From assembly GCF_004402695.1 (NCBI RefSeq), contig NZ_SOFL01000036.1, forward strand, positions 150,393 through 214,392: a stretch of DNA of 64,000 nucleotides, given 5' to 3'. Numbering within the stretch: position 1 is the stretch's first letter; the number at the start of each line of letters is the position of its first letter. Below the pieces are notes generated by a model. The model worked only from the letters and a program-made list of their open reading frames with translations, ran no database searches and was not told the origin of the DNA. The stretch comes from Cryobacterium adonitolivorans (GTDB lineage Bacteria > Actinomycetota > Actinomycetes > Actinomycetales > Microbacteriaceae). Below are positions 19,629-33,494 of the stretch, piece by piece. Position numbers and translations under genes: made by a program.

Positions 19629-20534
19629 ATGGCTCCCGATGAGTACCCCGGCAATCAATCCCCCGGCAATCCCTTCGCGATTCCGGGCAGCGAGGCGCCC
19701 GTCGTGGGTGTCTTCGACGTGGGCGGCTGCCGGCTGTACGCCGAGGTGCGCACGGCTGCGTCACCGCCGGGTCGGGCACTGCTCATCATCGGCGCCGCCA
19801 GCGACGACGCCGAGATGTTCCGCCCAATCGCCGAGCGGCTGGCCGCCGTCACCAGATTCACCGTGGTCACCTACGATCCCCGCGGCACCCGGCGAAGCGG
19901 CCGAAACGGCTGGCCGTGCGATTCGGCCCGTCACGCCGACGATGCCGCCACCCTGCTACACAGGCTGGGACTCGTGCCCGCCGCGGTCTTCGGCGCCAGC
20001 GCCGGCGGCATCGTGGCGCTACAGCTCGCATTGCTGCATCCGTCACTCGTTCGCCAGGTCCTCGTCTACGAGCCGGGGTATTTCCGGCTCACGGAAGCCG
20101 GGAGCGCGCTGCTCACCCGCGGGACCGATGCCGCGCGCAAGCACCTGGTCAGCCACCCGCAGGACTGGACCGGAGCCATGACCCGGGTGGCGACAGAGGC
20201 GGCCCCCGGCCTGCTTGACGCACCAACGGGGCTCGAGTGGTACACCGAACGCGGTGCCGCCCTGGCCGAGAACTTTCTCCGCGACGACCTGCCGCGCACC
20301 GGGGAGAGCATCCCAGGGGAAGCCCTGGCCGCCTCGGACGCCGACATCCGGTTCGTGTTCGGCGCCGACTCCGCGCCGGCATTCCGGGAGATCGCCCAGG
20401 AGTTGACCCGACTGCGACGAAGACCCGGCAGCGACGATCCGGGCGAGCCGGACCGGATCGCCGGTGCCGGCCATGTCGCCTACTTCACGCCGGAGCCGGT
20501 CGCCGGCTATATCCGTCGCCGGCTCGCCGGCTGA
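19629..20534 (+). CDS. Alpha/beta hydrolase
   Basis: 301 residues. The nucleophile elbow is GASAGGIVAL (Ser), the oxyanion region lies near IIGAASDDAEMF, and the C-terminal GAGHVAYFTPEP supplies the catalytic His. YDPRGTRRSGRN is typical of the fold's second strand. Substrate unknown. It ends at a strong bidirectional terminator facing ilvC. Confidence 0.85.
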   Translation: MAPDEYPGNQSPGNPFAIPGSEAPVVGVFDVGGCRLYAEVRTAASPPGRALLIIGAASDDAEMFRPIAERLAAVTRFTVVTYDPRGTRRSGRNGWPCDSARHADDAATLLHRLGLVPAAVFGASAGGIVALQLALLHPSLVRQVLVYEPGYFRLTEAGSALLTRGTDAARKHLVSHPQDWTGAMTRVATEAAPGLLDAPTGLEWYTERGAALAENFLRDDLPRTGESIPGEALAASDADIRFVFGADSAPAFREIAQELTRLRRRPGSDDPGEPDRIAGAGHVAYFTPEPVAGYIRRRLAG

Positions 20535-20547
20535 CGGTTCCGGCACA

Positions 20548-20582
20548 CCGAAGGGGCCAGTCGAGACGACTGGCCCCTTCGG
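20548..20582. terminator. Bidirectional terminator between hydrolase gene and ilvC
   Basis: A perfect 16-bp stem (CCGAAGGGGCCAGTCG and its complement) with a 3-bp loop between two convergent stops. The T run is weak, but the stem is symmetrical and serves both strands. Confidence 0.8.
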
Positions 20583-20597
20583 TGAAACGGGCACGCG

Positions 20598-24039
<3,442 letters not shown>

Positions 24040-24076
24040 GAGAGCAAATCCCTAAGTCGGTGACGGATGGTGTCGA

Positions 24077-25771
<1,695 letters not shown>

Positions 25772-25834
25772 GCACAGAGTCTAGAACGTCGCGGGCGGCC
25801 GGTTGGCACGCCCGTGACGCACGGGACCTGCTGG

Positions 25835-28138
25835 TTACGCCTGGCTTGCGCCGCGGAAGTCGGCCAGGAGCGCCAGCACCTGGGTGACCTCCTTCGGGCC
25901 CCGCACCCGGTAGCCGGCCAGGGTCGCGCCCGGTCCGATCTTGAGTCCGAGGTCGCTCTCGCCCAGCACCGTGAAGGCGTCCTCGTCGGTGACATCGTCG
26001 CCGGCGTAGAGCACCCTGTCAGCGCCGGTGTGCACCCGCAGGCGTTCGAGGGCGTCGCCCTTGGTGCTGGAACGCACCGAGAACTCGAGCACGTTCTTAC
26101 CCTCGCGCACGGTCAGCGCCGGCAGCAGCTCGGCCAGCTGGTTGCGGGCTTCACGCTGCACGGCCTGGCCGTCCTGGGCGGTGGCCAGGCGGGTGTGCAA
26201 GGCCAGGCCGGCCGGCTTCTGCTCGAGCCACGTGCCGAACACCGGCCCGGAGATTCGCTCGAGCACCCGGGCAAGGGTGTCGAGCTGCTCGAGTTCTGCG
26301 GGTACCAGACCCAATTCGATGCCGTTGTCGTCCAGCTGCACCTCGATGCCATGCGACCCGGTGAGCAGCACCTCGCTCTGCGGTTCGGCCACGTGCTTCA
26401 GGCTCACCAGGGCCCGCCCTGACACGAACGCGACACGAACGCCCGGCAGGTCGAGCAGTCGCTGCACCACGTCACGGGTGCCGTCGACGGCGCGGGCCTC
26501 TTCGGGTTCGTCGACGTGCGGCGCCAAGGTGCCGTCGAAGTCGAGTGCCACCAGGATGGTGTCGGCCGAGCTGATGTCCTTCAGCGCAGACACGAGGTTC
26601 TCCGGCACACCGCTGGGCACGGCGGCCCCGCCGGTGAGGGTCTGCAGGAACGCGGCGGACCAGGTGGCCACGTCGTTGTCGAAGACCTTGCGGCGCAGCG
26701 CCCGCATCCGCCGGGTGCGTTCGCGCTTGGGCATGGTCATGGCCTTCATGATCGAGGCCTTCATGCCGTCGATGTCGTGCGGGTTGATCAGCACGGCTTG
26801 CTTGAGCTCGTCGGCGGCGCCGGCGAATTCGCTGAGCACGAGCACGCCGTCGCCGTCGTAGCGCACCGCCACGTACTCCTTGGCGACGAGGTTCATGCCG
26901 TCGCGGAGTGCCGTCACAAGCATCACGTCGGCGGCCAGGTAGAGCGCCACCATTTCCTCCCGCGGGTAGCCGTGGTGGTGGTAGCTGATGGCGGTGTGGC
27001 TGATGGTGGAGTAGTCGCCGTTGACGCGGCCGACGGCGAGTTCGATCTCGTCGCGCAGCTGCATGTAGGTGGCGACCCGCTCACGGGACGGGCTGGCGAC
27101 CTGCACCAGGGTGACGTCTTCAACGCTGAGCGTGCCGTCGGCGAGGAGTTCGCCGAAGGCCTTGATGCGGTGGCCGATGCCCTTGGTGTAGTCCAGGCGG
27201 TCCACGCCGAGCATGATCGTCTTGGGATTGCCGAGGTCCTCGCGGATCTGGCGGGCGCGTTCCTGGATCTCGGGCCGCTTGGCCATCTCTTCGTAAGCTT
27301 CGGCGTCGATCGAGATCGGGAAGTGCTTGGCGATCACCCGGCGGTGCTGGCCGTTCTGGCTGGGCACGTCAACGGCCACGCCGCGGGTGGAGTAACCGAA
27401 CAGGCGACGCACGGCGCGGGAGAAGTTGCCCGCATCCGCGAGACGCTGGAAGCCGATCAGGTCGGCGCCGAGCAGGCCGTCGAGGATCTGCTTGCGCCAG
27501 GGCAACTGGGCGAAGATCCCATAGGGCGGGAACGGGATGTGATTGAAGAAGCCGATCACGAGGTCGGGGCGGGCGTCGCGCAGCATCCGCGGCACCAGCT
27601 GCAGCTGGTAGTCGTGCACCCAGACCGTGGCACCGGGCGCTGCCGATGCTGCAGCCGCGGTCGCGAAGCGTCGGTTGACCTGCACGTAGGCCTCCCACCA
27701 TTCACGGTGGTAGCTGGGCGAGGCGATCACGTCGTGGTACAGCGGCCACAGGGTGTCGTTGGAGAATCCCTCGTAGTAGAGCTCGAGGTCCTCGGTGCTC
27801 AACCGCACGGGCACGATCGAGATGCCGTCGTTCTCAAAAGGTTCGAATTCGCGGTCGGCAACGCCCGGCCAGCCCACCCACGCGCCGTCGGAGGCGCGCA
27901 TCATCGGTTCGAGCGCGGTGACCAGTCCGCCGGGCGAGGTGCGCCAGCTTTCGGTGCCGTCCTCGTCGAGTTCGTAGTCGACCGGAAGCCGGTTGGAGAC
28001 CACGACCAGGTCGAAATGACCGGGCGCGACAGAATCGGGACCGGGCTCTGCGCCGACCTCTCCGGTGGTGTCGGGTGCGGTGGTATCTGGTGCGGTTTCG
28101 ATGACTCGTCCGTTCCGGCGCCCGCCTCTGCGGTGCAC
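25835..28138 (-). CDS. otsAB: Trehalose-6-phosphate synthase/phosphatase fusion (OtsA-OtsB)
   Basis: 767 residues. After a 40-residue Thr/Pro-rich leader comes a GT20 glycosyltransferase domain (about 42-510): VVVSNRLPVDY, VWVHDYQLQLVPRMLR, GVDRLDYTKGI and the C-terminal GMNLVAKEYVA. Residues about 530-767 form a HAD-type trehalose-6-phosphatase: VALDFDGTLAPHVD and AGDDVTDEDAF. It makes trehalose from UDP/GDP-glucose and glucose-6-phosphate and removes the phosphate, all in one chain. The start is GTG at 28138, 43 bp from a divergent gene. A GH15 trehalase-like gene lies nearby. Confidence 0.95.
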   Translation of the reverse strand: MHRRGGRRNGRVIETAPDTTAPDTTGEVGAEPGPDSVAPGHFDLVVVSNRLPVDYELDEDGTESWRTSPGGLVTALEPMMRASDGAWVGWPGVADREFEPFENDGISIVPVRLSTEDLELYYEGFSNDTLWPLYHDVIASPSYHREWWEAYVQVNRRFATAAAASAAPGATVWVHDYQLQLVPRMLRDARPDLVIGFFNHIPFPPYGIFAQLPWRKQILDGLLGADLIGFQRLADAGNFSRAVRRLFGYSTRGVAVDVPSQNGQHRRVIAKHFPISIDAEAYEEMAKRPEIQERARQIREDLGNPKTIMLGVDRLDYTKGIGHRIKAFGELLADGTLSVEDVTLVQVASPSRERVATYMQLRDEIELAVGRVNGDYSTISHTAISYHHHGYPREEMVALYLAADVMLVTALRDGMNLVAKEYVAVRYDGDGVLVLSEFAGAADELKQAVLINPHDIDGMKASIMKAMTMPKRERTRRMRALRRKVFDNDVATWSAAFLQTLTGGAAVPSGVPENLVSALKDISSADTILVALDFDGTLAPHVDEPEEARAVDGTRDVVQRLLDLPGVRVAFVSGRALVSLKHVAEPQSEVLLTGSHGIEVQLDDNGIELGLVPAELEQLDTLARVLERISGPVFGTWLEQKPAGLALHTRLATAQDGQAVQREARNQLAELLPALTVREGKNVLEFSVRSSTKGDALERLRVHTGADRVLYAGDDVTDEDAFTVLGESDLGLKIGPGATLAGYRVRGPKEVTQVLALLADFRGASQA

Positions 28139-28181
28139 CTGGCTGCACCCCGAGGTTACCAGCGAAGACTATGCTGACGCC

Positions 28182-28988
28182 GTGATTCGCATCGGCATGA
28201 GCTCCACCTGCGTCTACCCGCTGTCGTTGGAGGACTCGTTCAGGTTGGCGAGACAGGCCGGGTACGACGGCGTCGAGATCATGGTCACCCGCGACGAGGC
28301 CTCCCAGGACGCGGCGGTACTGTCGGCCCTGTCCGAGCGGTACGGCCTGCCGATCTTCTCCATCCACGCCCCGGTGCTGTTGCTCACTCATTTCGTCTGG
28401 GGCCGGGACCCCCGGGTGAAGCTGGAGAGGTCCGCTGAGCTCGCCGGGCAGGTCGGCGCATCGACGGTAGTGGTGCATCCGCCGTTTCGCTGGCAGGCCG
28501 GCTATGCGGAGGACTTTCTCGATATCGTGCGCGAGTTGGGCGCAAGCACCGGACTCCAGATCGCCGTGGAGAACATGTTCCCGTGGAAGATCGGCGGGCG
28601 CGGAGTCAAGGCGTACTCCCCAGGCTGGGACACCACGGTGATGGACTGCGCTGCGGTGACCCTCGACTTCTCCCACTGCGCGCTGAGCGGTCAGGACAGC
28701 CTGGCCATGGCCACGGCGCTGGGTGAGCGGCTGCGCCACGTGCACCTCTGCGACGGTTCAGGCTCCCTCGAGGAGGGCCGGGTCTTCGACGAACACCTGC
28801 TGCCCGGCCACGGCACCGAGCCGGTGGCCGAGGTGCTGCACAACCTCGCCGCCGTGAACTGGGACGGCACCATCGTGGCCGAGGTGAACACCCGCACCGC
28901 CCGCACCGAGGCTGAGCGCCTGGCCATGCTCACCGAAACCCTCGCCTTCGCCCGCAATCACACCCGTCCCCACCCCCGCGAGCCGTGA
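28182..28988 (+). CDS. Sugar phosphate isomerase/epimerase (xylose isomerase-like TIM barrel)
   Basis: 268 residues from GTG 28182 (VIRIGMSSTCVYP); ATG 28197 is an alternative. The AP endonuclease family 2 fold is shown by YDGVEIMVT, IFSIHAPVLLL, VVHPPFRWQ, IAVENMFPW and LDFSHCALSG, supplying His, Glu and Asp metal ligands, and HLCDGSGSLEEG near the end. The reaction is unknown. Shares a very short divergent promoter region with otsAB. Its stop codon lies inside a long hairpin. Confidence 0.82.
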   Translation: MIRIGMSSTCVYPLSLEDSFRLARQAGYDGVEIMVTRDEASQDAAVLSALSERYGLPIFSIHAPVLLLTHFVWGRDPRVKLERSAELAGQVGASTVVVHPPFRWQAGYAEDFLDIVRELGASTGLQIAVENMFPWKIGGRGVKAYSPGWDTTVMDCAAVTLDFSHCALSGQDSLAMATALGERLRHVHLCDGSGSLEEGRVFDEHLLPGHGTEPVAEVLHNLAAVNWDGTIVAEVNTRTARTEAERLAMLTETLAFARNHTRPHPREP

Positions 28989-29040
28989 GAAAAGCACCAA
29001 ACCCCGGAGGTTTTTGGGGCTTTTCTCACAGCTCGCGGGG
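28974..29040. terminator. Long hairpin spanning the stop codon of the isomerase gene
   Basis: Outer arms CCCCGCGAGC/GCTCGCGGGG and inner arms GTGAGAAAAGC/GCTTTTCTCAC are perfect and separated by single unpaired bases, with further inner pairing CCAAA/TTTGG. The TGA (28986-28988) is within the 5' arm. It should act as a terminator, or protect the 3' end of the mRNA. Confidence 0.75.
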
Positions 29041-29083
29041 TTGATCGACGCTATCCCCGCTAGCGTGTAACCAGGAGGAACAC

Positions 29084-29293
29084 ATGCGAAAGTTCTTGTT
29101 CAACACCGCAATGATCAGCGTCGTGGTCGGCGGCTGGCACATTCTGCAGGCCACCCGGAACGGTCCACGGGACTGGCGCCTCGTGCTCACGTGGATCGGC
29201 TGGGGACTGAGTGTCGCGGTCGCCGTCGGCAACGTCGTGAAGGATGCCGACGAGAAATCCGTGCCGGGCGCCACGGCAGCGAGAGTTAATTAG
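29084..29293 (+). CDS. Small membrane protein of unknown function
   Basis: 69 residues with AGGAGG ideally placed before the ATG. A short basic start (MRKF), a hydrophobic segment with a conserved-looking VVGGWHILQATR, and a second membrane helix (TWIGWGLSVAVAVGNVV) suggest two passes. No family recognised. Confidence 0.6.
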   Translation: MRKFLFNTAMISVVVGGWHILQATRNGPRDWRLVLTWIGWGLSVAVAVGNVVKDADEKSVPGATAARVN

Positions 29294-29398
29294 CGGGCAT
29301 CCCCCCGCCAGTCCCCGTTCTGCGGCGTGTCCCCCGTGATTTCGGGGTAGAGAAGGCGAAACTGGTCTTCTCGCGTAGTTAGTAGAAAGGGGCTCACG

Positions 29399-29863
29399 AT
29401 GTTCGGTCGTCGACGTCGCACCGCACCCGTCATCCAGGCCCCGGTTGCTCCCGCTCCGGCAGAGCTCAGCCGCGCCGAGGTCTTCGAACACCTTCACTCC
29501 GCGCTGGCGGATCTCGTCGGCGCCGACGGAGCCTGGACTCTGGTCCCCCGCCAGGCCGATGACACTGACGTGATCTTCCACGGGCTCAAGGCCCACCAGA
29601 TCGCCGACGCGCTCACAGAGCTCCTGGCCACTGAGACGATGCGCCTGCGCACCGACACCCCGGCAGCGCCCCGGAACATCGCGGAGCCGCGCACCGACAC
29701 CCCCGTTGACGGCATCACGGCCGTCAGAACCGGCGCCCTCCTCGTGTCCTCGGGTGCGGAACCGACCGCTTTGCCCTGGAACCCGGCGCCAATTTCGGTG
29801 TGGGCCGAACCGGCGTCCGGCGCCCGCACCGGATCGGCCACGGTCAGTCGCCTCGTCGCTTAG
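29399..29863 (+). CDS. Hypothetical soluble protein
   Basis: 154 residues with GAAAGGGG upstream of ATG. A basic N-terminus (MFGRRRR) is followed by an Ala/Pro linker, a folded-looking segment (LSRAEVFEHLHSALADLVGA to TELLATETMRL, residues 24-92), then a Thr/Pro/Ala-rich tail. No recognised family. It lies just before the GH15 gene on the same strand (48 bp). Confidence 0.55.
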   Translation: MFGRRRRTAPVIQAPVAPAPAELSRAEVFEHLHSALADLVGADGAWTLVPRQADDTDVIFHGLKAHQIADALTELLATETMRLRTDTPAAPRNIAEPRTDTPVDGITAVRTGALLVSSGAEPTALPWNPAPISVWAEPASGARTGSATVSRLVA

Positions 29864-29911
29864 TCGGCTCCAAGCACAACTCTGCACGCGTCGCTGTGTG
29901 AGGATGTCTGA

Positions 29912-31924
29912 ATGGCGCTGCACATCGAGGACTATGCACTGATCAGCGACTGCCATTCCGCAGCTCTGGTGGGCCGCGACGGCAGCATCGACTGGCTGTG
30001 TCTGCCCCGTTATGACTCCGCGTCCATGTTCGGCGCCCTCCTAGGCTCCGAAGAGCAGGGCCGCTGGCTGCTGGCTCCCGCCAACCCGACGGCCACGTGC
30101 ACCCGGTCCTACCTGGGTGAGAGCTTCATCCTCTCCACGGTCTGGACGACGACGACCGGGACCGTGGAAGTGGTCGATTTCATGCCTCACGGCGACGGCC
30201 GCGCCGACGTCGTGCGCACCGTGCGCGGACTCAGCGGACACGTCGAGATGATGCAGGACCTGCGCTTGCGGTTCGGCTACGGAGCCACAGTGCCCTGGGT
30301 GCGGCAGCTTCGCCACGAGCATTCCCCCGGACTCATCGCTGTCGCCGGCCCCGACGCCGTCGTGCTGCGCGGGCCCGCTCTGCACGCCTCCGACCACCGG
30401 CACGAGGCCCGCTTTACTGTTGCGGCGGCCGATAGTGTCTCCATCCAACTCACCTGGTACCCCTCGCACCTACCTTTTCCGCAGGCCCTGAACATTCCGC
30501 AGGTCTATAGCGAAACCTTGGCCTGGTGGGCCGCCTGGGCGGACAGCTGCACCCATGACGGACCATTCCGCGCCGCCGTCGTGCGTTCGCTGCTGGTGCT
30601 GCGCGCCCTCACCCACGAGACGACCGGCGGCATCGTCGCGGCGGCCACCACCTCGCTTCCCGAACTCATCGGCGGCGCCCGCAACTGGGACTACCGATAC
30701 GTATGGCTCCGCGATGCGTCGCTCACCCTCGAGGTGCTGCTCTCCCACGGCTACGAGGCCGAAGCCGAAGCCTGGCGGGGCTGGCTGTTGCGGGCGATCG
30801 CCGGGGACCCCAACGACCTGCAGATCATGTACGGCCTGGCCGGCGAACGCTACCTGCTCGAGCGTGAACTGAACAGCCTGCCCGGCTATCGCGGGTCTGC
30901 GCCTGTGCGGGTGGGTAACGGCGCCGTCAGCCAGTTCCAGTCCGACGCTGTCGGCGGCGTGATGATCGCCCTGCATGAAGCCCGCGGCGCTGGGGTGGAC
31001 GAAACCGAGTTTTCCTGGCCGCTGCAGCTGTCACTGATGACCTACCTCGAAGCGAACTGGCGTCGGCCCGATCAGGGCATCTGGGAGATGCGCGGACCCG
31101 CGCGGGAATTCACTCACTCCCGGGTGATGGTGTGGGCCGCCTTCGACAGGGCGGTGCGGGGCGTGACCGAGTACGGCCTGCCCGGACCGGTTGACCGCTG
31201 GCGGCGCATCCGCGATCAGGTGCGGAGCGAGATCGAGGAGCGCGGCTACAACGCGGCACGCGGCTGCTACACGCAGTATTTCGACGGCGAAGGGGTCGAC
31301 GCGTCACTCCTCGTGCTCTCCCAGGTGGGCTTCTGCGACGCCACGGATGCGCGCATGCTCGGCACCGTGCGCGCCATCGAGGCCGATCTGCTGCGAGACG
31401 GCCTCGTGCTGCGCTACACGACGCATCCGGAACTCGACGGCCTCGACGCCGGCGAGCATCCGTTCCTGGCGTGCTCGTTCTGGCTGGTCGAACAGTACGC
31501 GGCGTCCGGCCGCGTCGACGATGCGCTGGCGCTGATGACCCGGCTGGTCGGCCTCTCCAACGACGTCGGACTGCTCTCCGAGGAATACGACGTGACAACG
31601 GGGCATCACGCCGGGAACACCCCTCAGGCGCTCACCCACCTGGCCCTGGTGCGCGCGGCCGACGCCATCGTCGTGGCCGAGGACCGACGGGTCGGATCAC
31701 GTCGATTTGCTCCCGCGGTTCCGGGTGACCGCGCCGTAGATGAGCAGCACGACGATCGACCCGAGAATGGCGATCACCCAGGTGCGCAGGTCGAAGAAGG
31801 ACCCCATGTCGACACCGAAGATCAGGCCGGCCAACCAACCGCCCAGCAACGCGCCGACCACTCCGAGCAACAGGGTCACGAACCAGCCGCCACCCTGCGT
31901 TCCGGGCAGGATCAGCTTGGCTAG
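29912..31924 (+). CDS. GH15 family glycoside hydrolase (trehalase/glucoamylase-like) with odd C-terminal extension
   Basis: 670 residues. N-terminal beta-sandwich begins IEDYALISDCHSAALVGRDG, the (alpha/alpha)6 barrel carries ARNWDYRYVWLRDASLTLEV and DQGIWEMRG with a probable catalytic Glu. The sequence is of the type that includes mycobacterial GH15 trehalase, which suits the nearby otsAB, though glucoamylase activity is possible. The expected end is around LTHLALVRAADAI (about residue 585); the frame then runs 75 codons antisense through the convergent GlsB-like gene as a low-complexity Gln/His/Asp-rich tail, suggesting a lost original stop. Confidence 0.88.
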   Translation: MALHIEDYALISDCHSAALVGRDGSIDWLCLPRYDSASMFGALLGSEEQGRWLLAPANPTATCTRSYLGESFILSTVWTTTTGTVEVVDFMPHGDGRADVVRTVRGLSGHVEMMQDLRLRFGYGATVPWVRQLRHEHSPGLIAVAGPDAVVLRGPALHASDHRHEARFTVAAADSVSIQLTWYPSHLPFPQALNIPQVYSETLAWWAAWADSCTHDGPFRAAVVRSLLVLRALTHETTGGIVAAATTSLPELIGGARNWDYRYVWLRDASLTLEVLLSHGYEAEAEAWRGWLLRAIAGDPNDLQIMYGLAGERYLLERELNSLPGYRGSAPVRVGNGAVSQFQSDAVGGVMIALHEARGAGVDETEFSWPLQLSLMTYLEANWRRPDQGIWEMRGPAREFTHSRVMVWAAFDRAVRGVTEYGLPGPVDRWRRIRDQVRSEIEERGYNAARGCYTQYFDGEGVDASLLVLSQVGFCDATDARMLGTVRAIEADLLRDGLVLRYTTHPELDGLDAGEHPFLACSFWLVEQYAASGRVDDALALMTRLVGLSNDVGLLSEEYDVTTGHHAGNTPQALTHLALVRAADAIVVAEDRRVGSRRFAPAVPGDRAVDEQHDDRPENGDHPGAQVEEGPHVDTEDQAGQPTAQQRADHSEQQGHEPAATLRSGQDQLG

Positions 31925-31969
31925 GGCACCGGCCAGCAGGCCGAGCAGGAGAAAACCGAAGAAACCCAT
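31697..31969 (-). CDS. GlsB/YeaQ/YmgE-family stress membrane protein
   Basis: 90 residues with three hydrophobic helices and the family pattern LLAGALAKLILPG...GWFVTLLLGVVGALLGGWLAG (quoted in parts). These small proteins are induced by stress in many bacteria; molecular role unknown. Its whole coding part up to 31924 overlaps the 3' end of the GH15 gene on the opposite strand (228 bp). Confidence 0.87.
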   Translation of the reverse strand: MGFFGFLLLGLLAGALAKLILPGTQGGGWFVTLLLGVVGALLGGWLAGLIFGVDMGSFFDLRTWVIAILGSIVVLLIYGAVTRNRGSKST

Positions 31970-32177
31970 GAGAACTGCCTTCCGTGTCCCGACCCCGGTG
32001 AATGTGCCGGCCGGCTGCGACGATCATAGAGCCGCACCGGTTCGACGGATAGGCATGCCGGTGGCGGCCGGGATCCGGCCCGGTCGCCGCAGCCCGGCCC
32101 CGGCGACCAGCGTTCGGTCCGATTCTTTGTAGGTATTCCACTGCGGCGCCCCGCCGGGGAATCCTAGATTGAAGATC

Positions 32178-32795
32178 ATGACAGCCCCCACCCTCACCGC
32201 TCGCCTCAGCGTGCGCGACCTCGCGCAGATCGCCATTTTCGCCGCCCTCATCGCCGCCCTCGGCTTCCCCGGCGCGCTTTCGCTGGGCGCCAGCACCGTA
32301 CCGATCACCTTCCAGACCCTCGGCGTGATGCTGGCCGGTGCGATCCTCGGCGCGCGCAAGGGCTTCCTGGCCGTCTTGTTGCTGCTGGCTCTCACGGCCG
32401 CCGGCCTTCCGCTGCTCTCGGGTGGGCGCGGTGGCCTGGTCTGGTTCACCACCTCCCCCTCAGCCGGCTACCCCTACGGGTGGTTGCTGGGCGTCATCGT
32501 GATCGGTGCCCTCACCGCCTGGCTGCTGCCGCGGTACCCGTTCTGGCCCGCGCTGGGCGCCACCGTGCTCGGCGGAATCGTGGTCGTCTACCTGATCGGG
32601 GTGCCGGTCACCGCCATCAACCTGGGCCTGCCGCTGTGGGCCGCCGCCGTCGACAGCGCGAAGTTCCTACCCGGCGACCTGGTCAAGGTGGTCGTGACGG
32701 TGCTCGTCGCCAAGCAGGTGCACCGGGCGTACCCGGGCCTGATCACACCGCGTCGCGCCGCCCCCGTTTCCCTGCCCGTCGACACCCGGGCGTGA
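32178..32795 (+). CDS. bioY: Biotin transporter substrate-binding component BioY
   Basis: 205 residues from ATG 32178 (TTG 32169 would add three). Six membrane helices; ALGFPGALSLGASTVPITFQ and LAGAILGARKGFLAVLLLLA are the BioY signatures, with GRGGLVWFTTSPSAGYPYGW in the binding region. It is the S component of an ECF-type biotin importer in the cytoplasmic membrane. It overlaps the ATPase gene by 4 bp (GTGA), giving bioY-bioM-bioN. Confidence 0.94.
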   Translation: MTAPTLTARLSVRDLAQIAIFAALIAALGFPGALSLGASTVPITFQTLGVMLAGAILGARKGFLAVLLLLALTAAGLPLLSGGRGGLVWFTTSPSAGYPYGWLLGVIVIGALTAWLLPRYPFWPALGATVLGGIVVVYLIGVPVTAINLGLPLWAAAVDSAKFLPGDLVKVVVTVLVAKQVHRAYPGLITPRRAAPVSLPVDTRA

Positions 32796-33484
32796 GCGTG
32801 AGCGCGACCGGCATCCGTTTCGAGGGCGTCTCGCACGGCTTCGACGACCAGCCGGTGCTGCGCGGCATCGACCTGCACCTCACCGAACGCCGGATCGGCA
32901 TCGTCGGCGCCAACGGCAGCGGCAAGTCCACACTGGCGCGCATGATCAACGGCCTGGTCACCCCGACCCACGGCACCGTCACGGTCAACGGCCTCGACGT
33001 GCGCCGGCAGGCCAAACTCGTCCGGCGCGAGGTGGGCTTCATCTTCACCAACCCCGACAACCAGATCGTGATGCCCACGGTGCAGGAGGATGTGGCCTTC
33101 ACACTGCGGCGGCGGGGCCTGGACGCCGCTGAGATAGCGGCGCGCACCGCTGCCGCACTGGACCGCTTCGGTCTGACCACCCTGGCCGACCGCCCCGCGC
33201 ACCGGCTGTCCGGCGGCCAGAAACAGCTGCTGGCCCTGGCCGCGGTTCTGGTGGCCGGGCCCAGCATCGTGGTGGCCGACGAGCCCACCACCCTGCTGGA
33301 TGCCCGCAACACCCGCCTGATCACCGGGCTGCTGGTCTCGCTGACGCAGCAGGTGATCGTGGTGACCCATGACCTGGACGTGCTGGACGGCTTCGACAGG
33401 GTGATCGTGATCGACGAGGGCCGGGTCGTCGCCGACGACGTGCCCGCCGTCGCCCTGAGCGCGTACCTGAGCCGGCTCTCATGA
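32792..33484 (+). CDS. bioM: Energy-coupling factor ABC transporter ATPase
   Basis: 230 residues from GTG 32792. Walker A GANGSGKST, signature LSGGQKQ, Walker B SIVVADEP followed by TTLLD, and the H-loop VVTHD. In this three-gene set it powers BioY. Only one ATPase gene is present, as expected of dedicated BioMNY systems. The end is 10 bp before bioN. Confidence 0.93.
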   Translation: MSVSATGIRFEGVSHGFDDQPVLRGIDLHLTERRIGIVGANGSGKSTLARMINGLVTPTHGTVTVNGLDVRRQAKLVRREVGFIFTNPDNQIVMPTVQEDVAFTLRRRGLDAAEIAARTAAALDRFGLTTLADRPAHRLSGGQKQLLALAAVLVAGPSIVVADEPTTLLDARNTRLITGLLVSLTQQVIVVTHDLDVLDGFDRVIVIDEGRVVADDVPAVALSAYLSRLS

Positions 33485-33494
33485 CCGGCCCGGC

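Noticed and set aside
26516..28177. 553-residue plus-strand frame
   Set aside because: Antisense to the OtsA-OtsB fusion.
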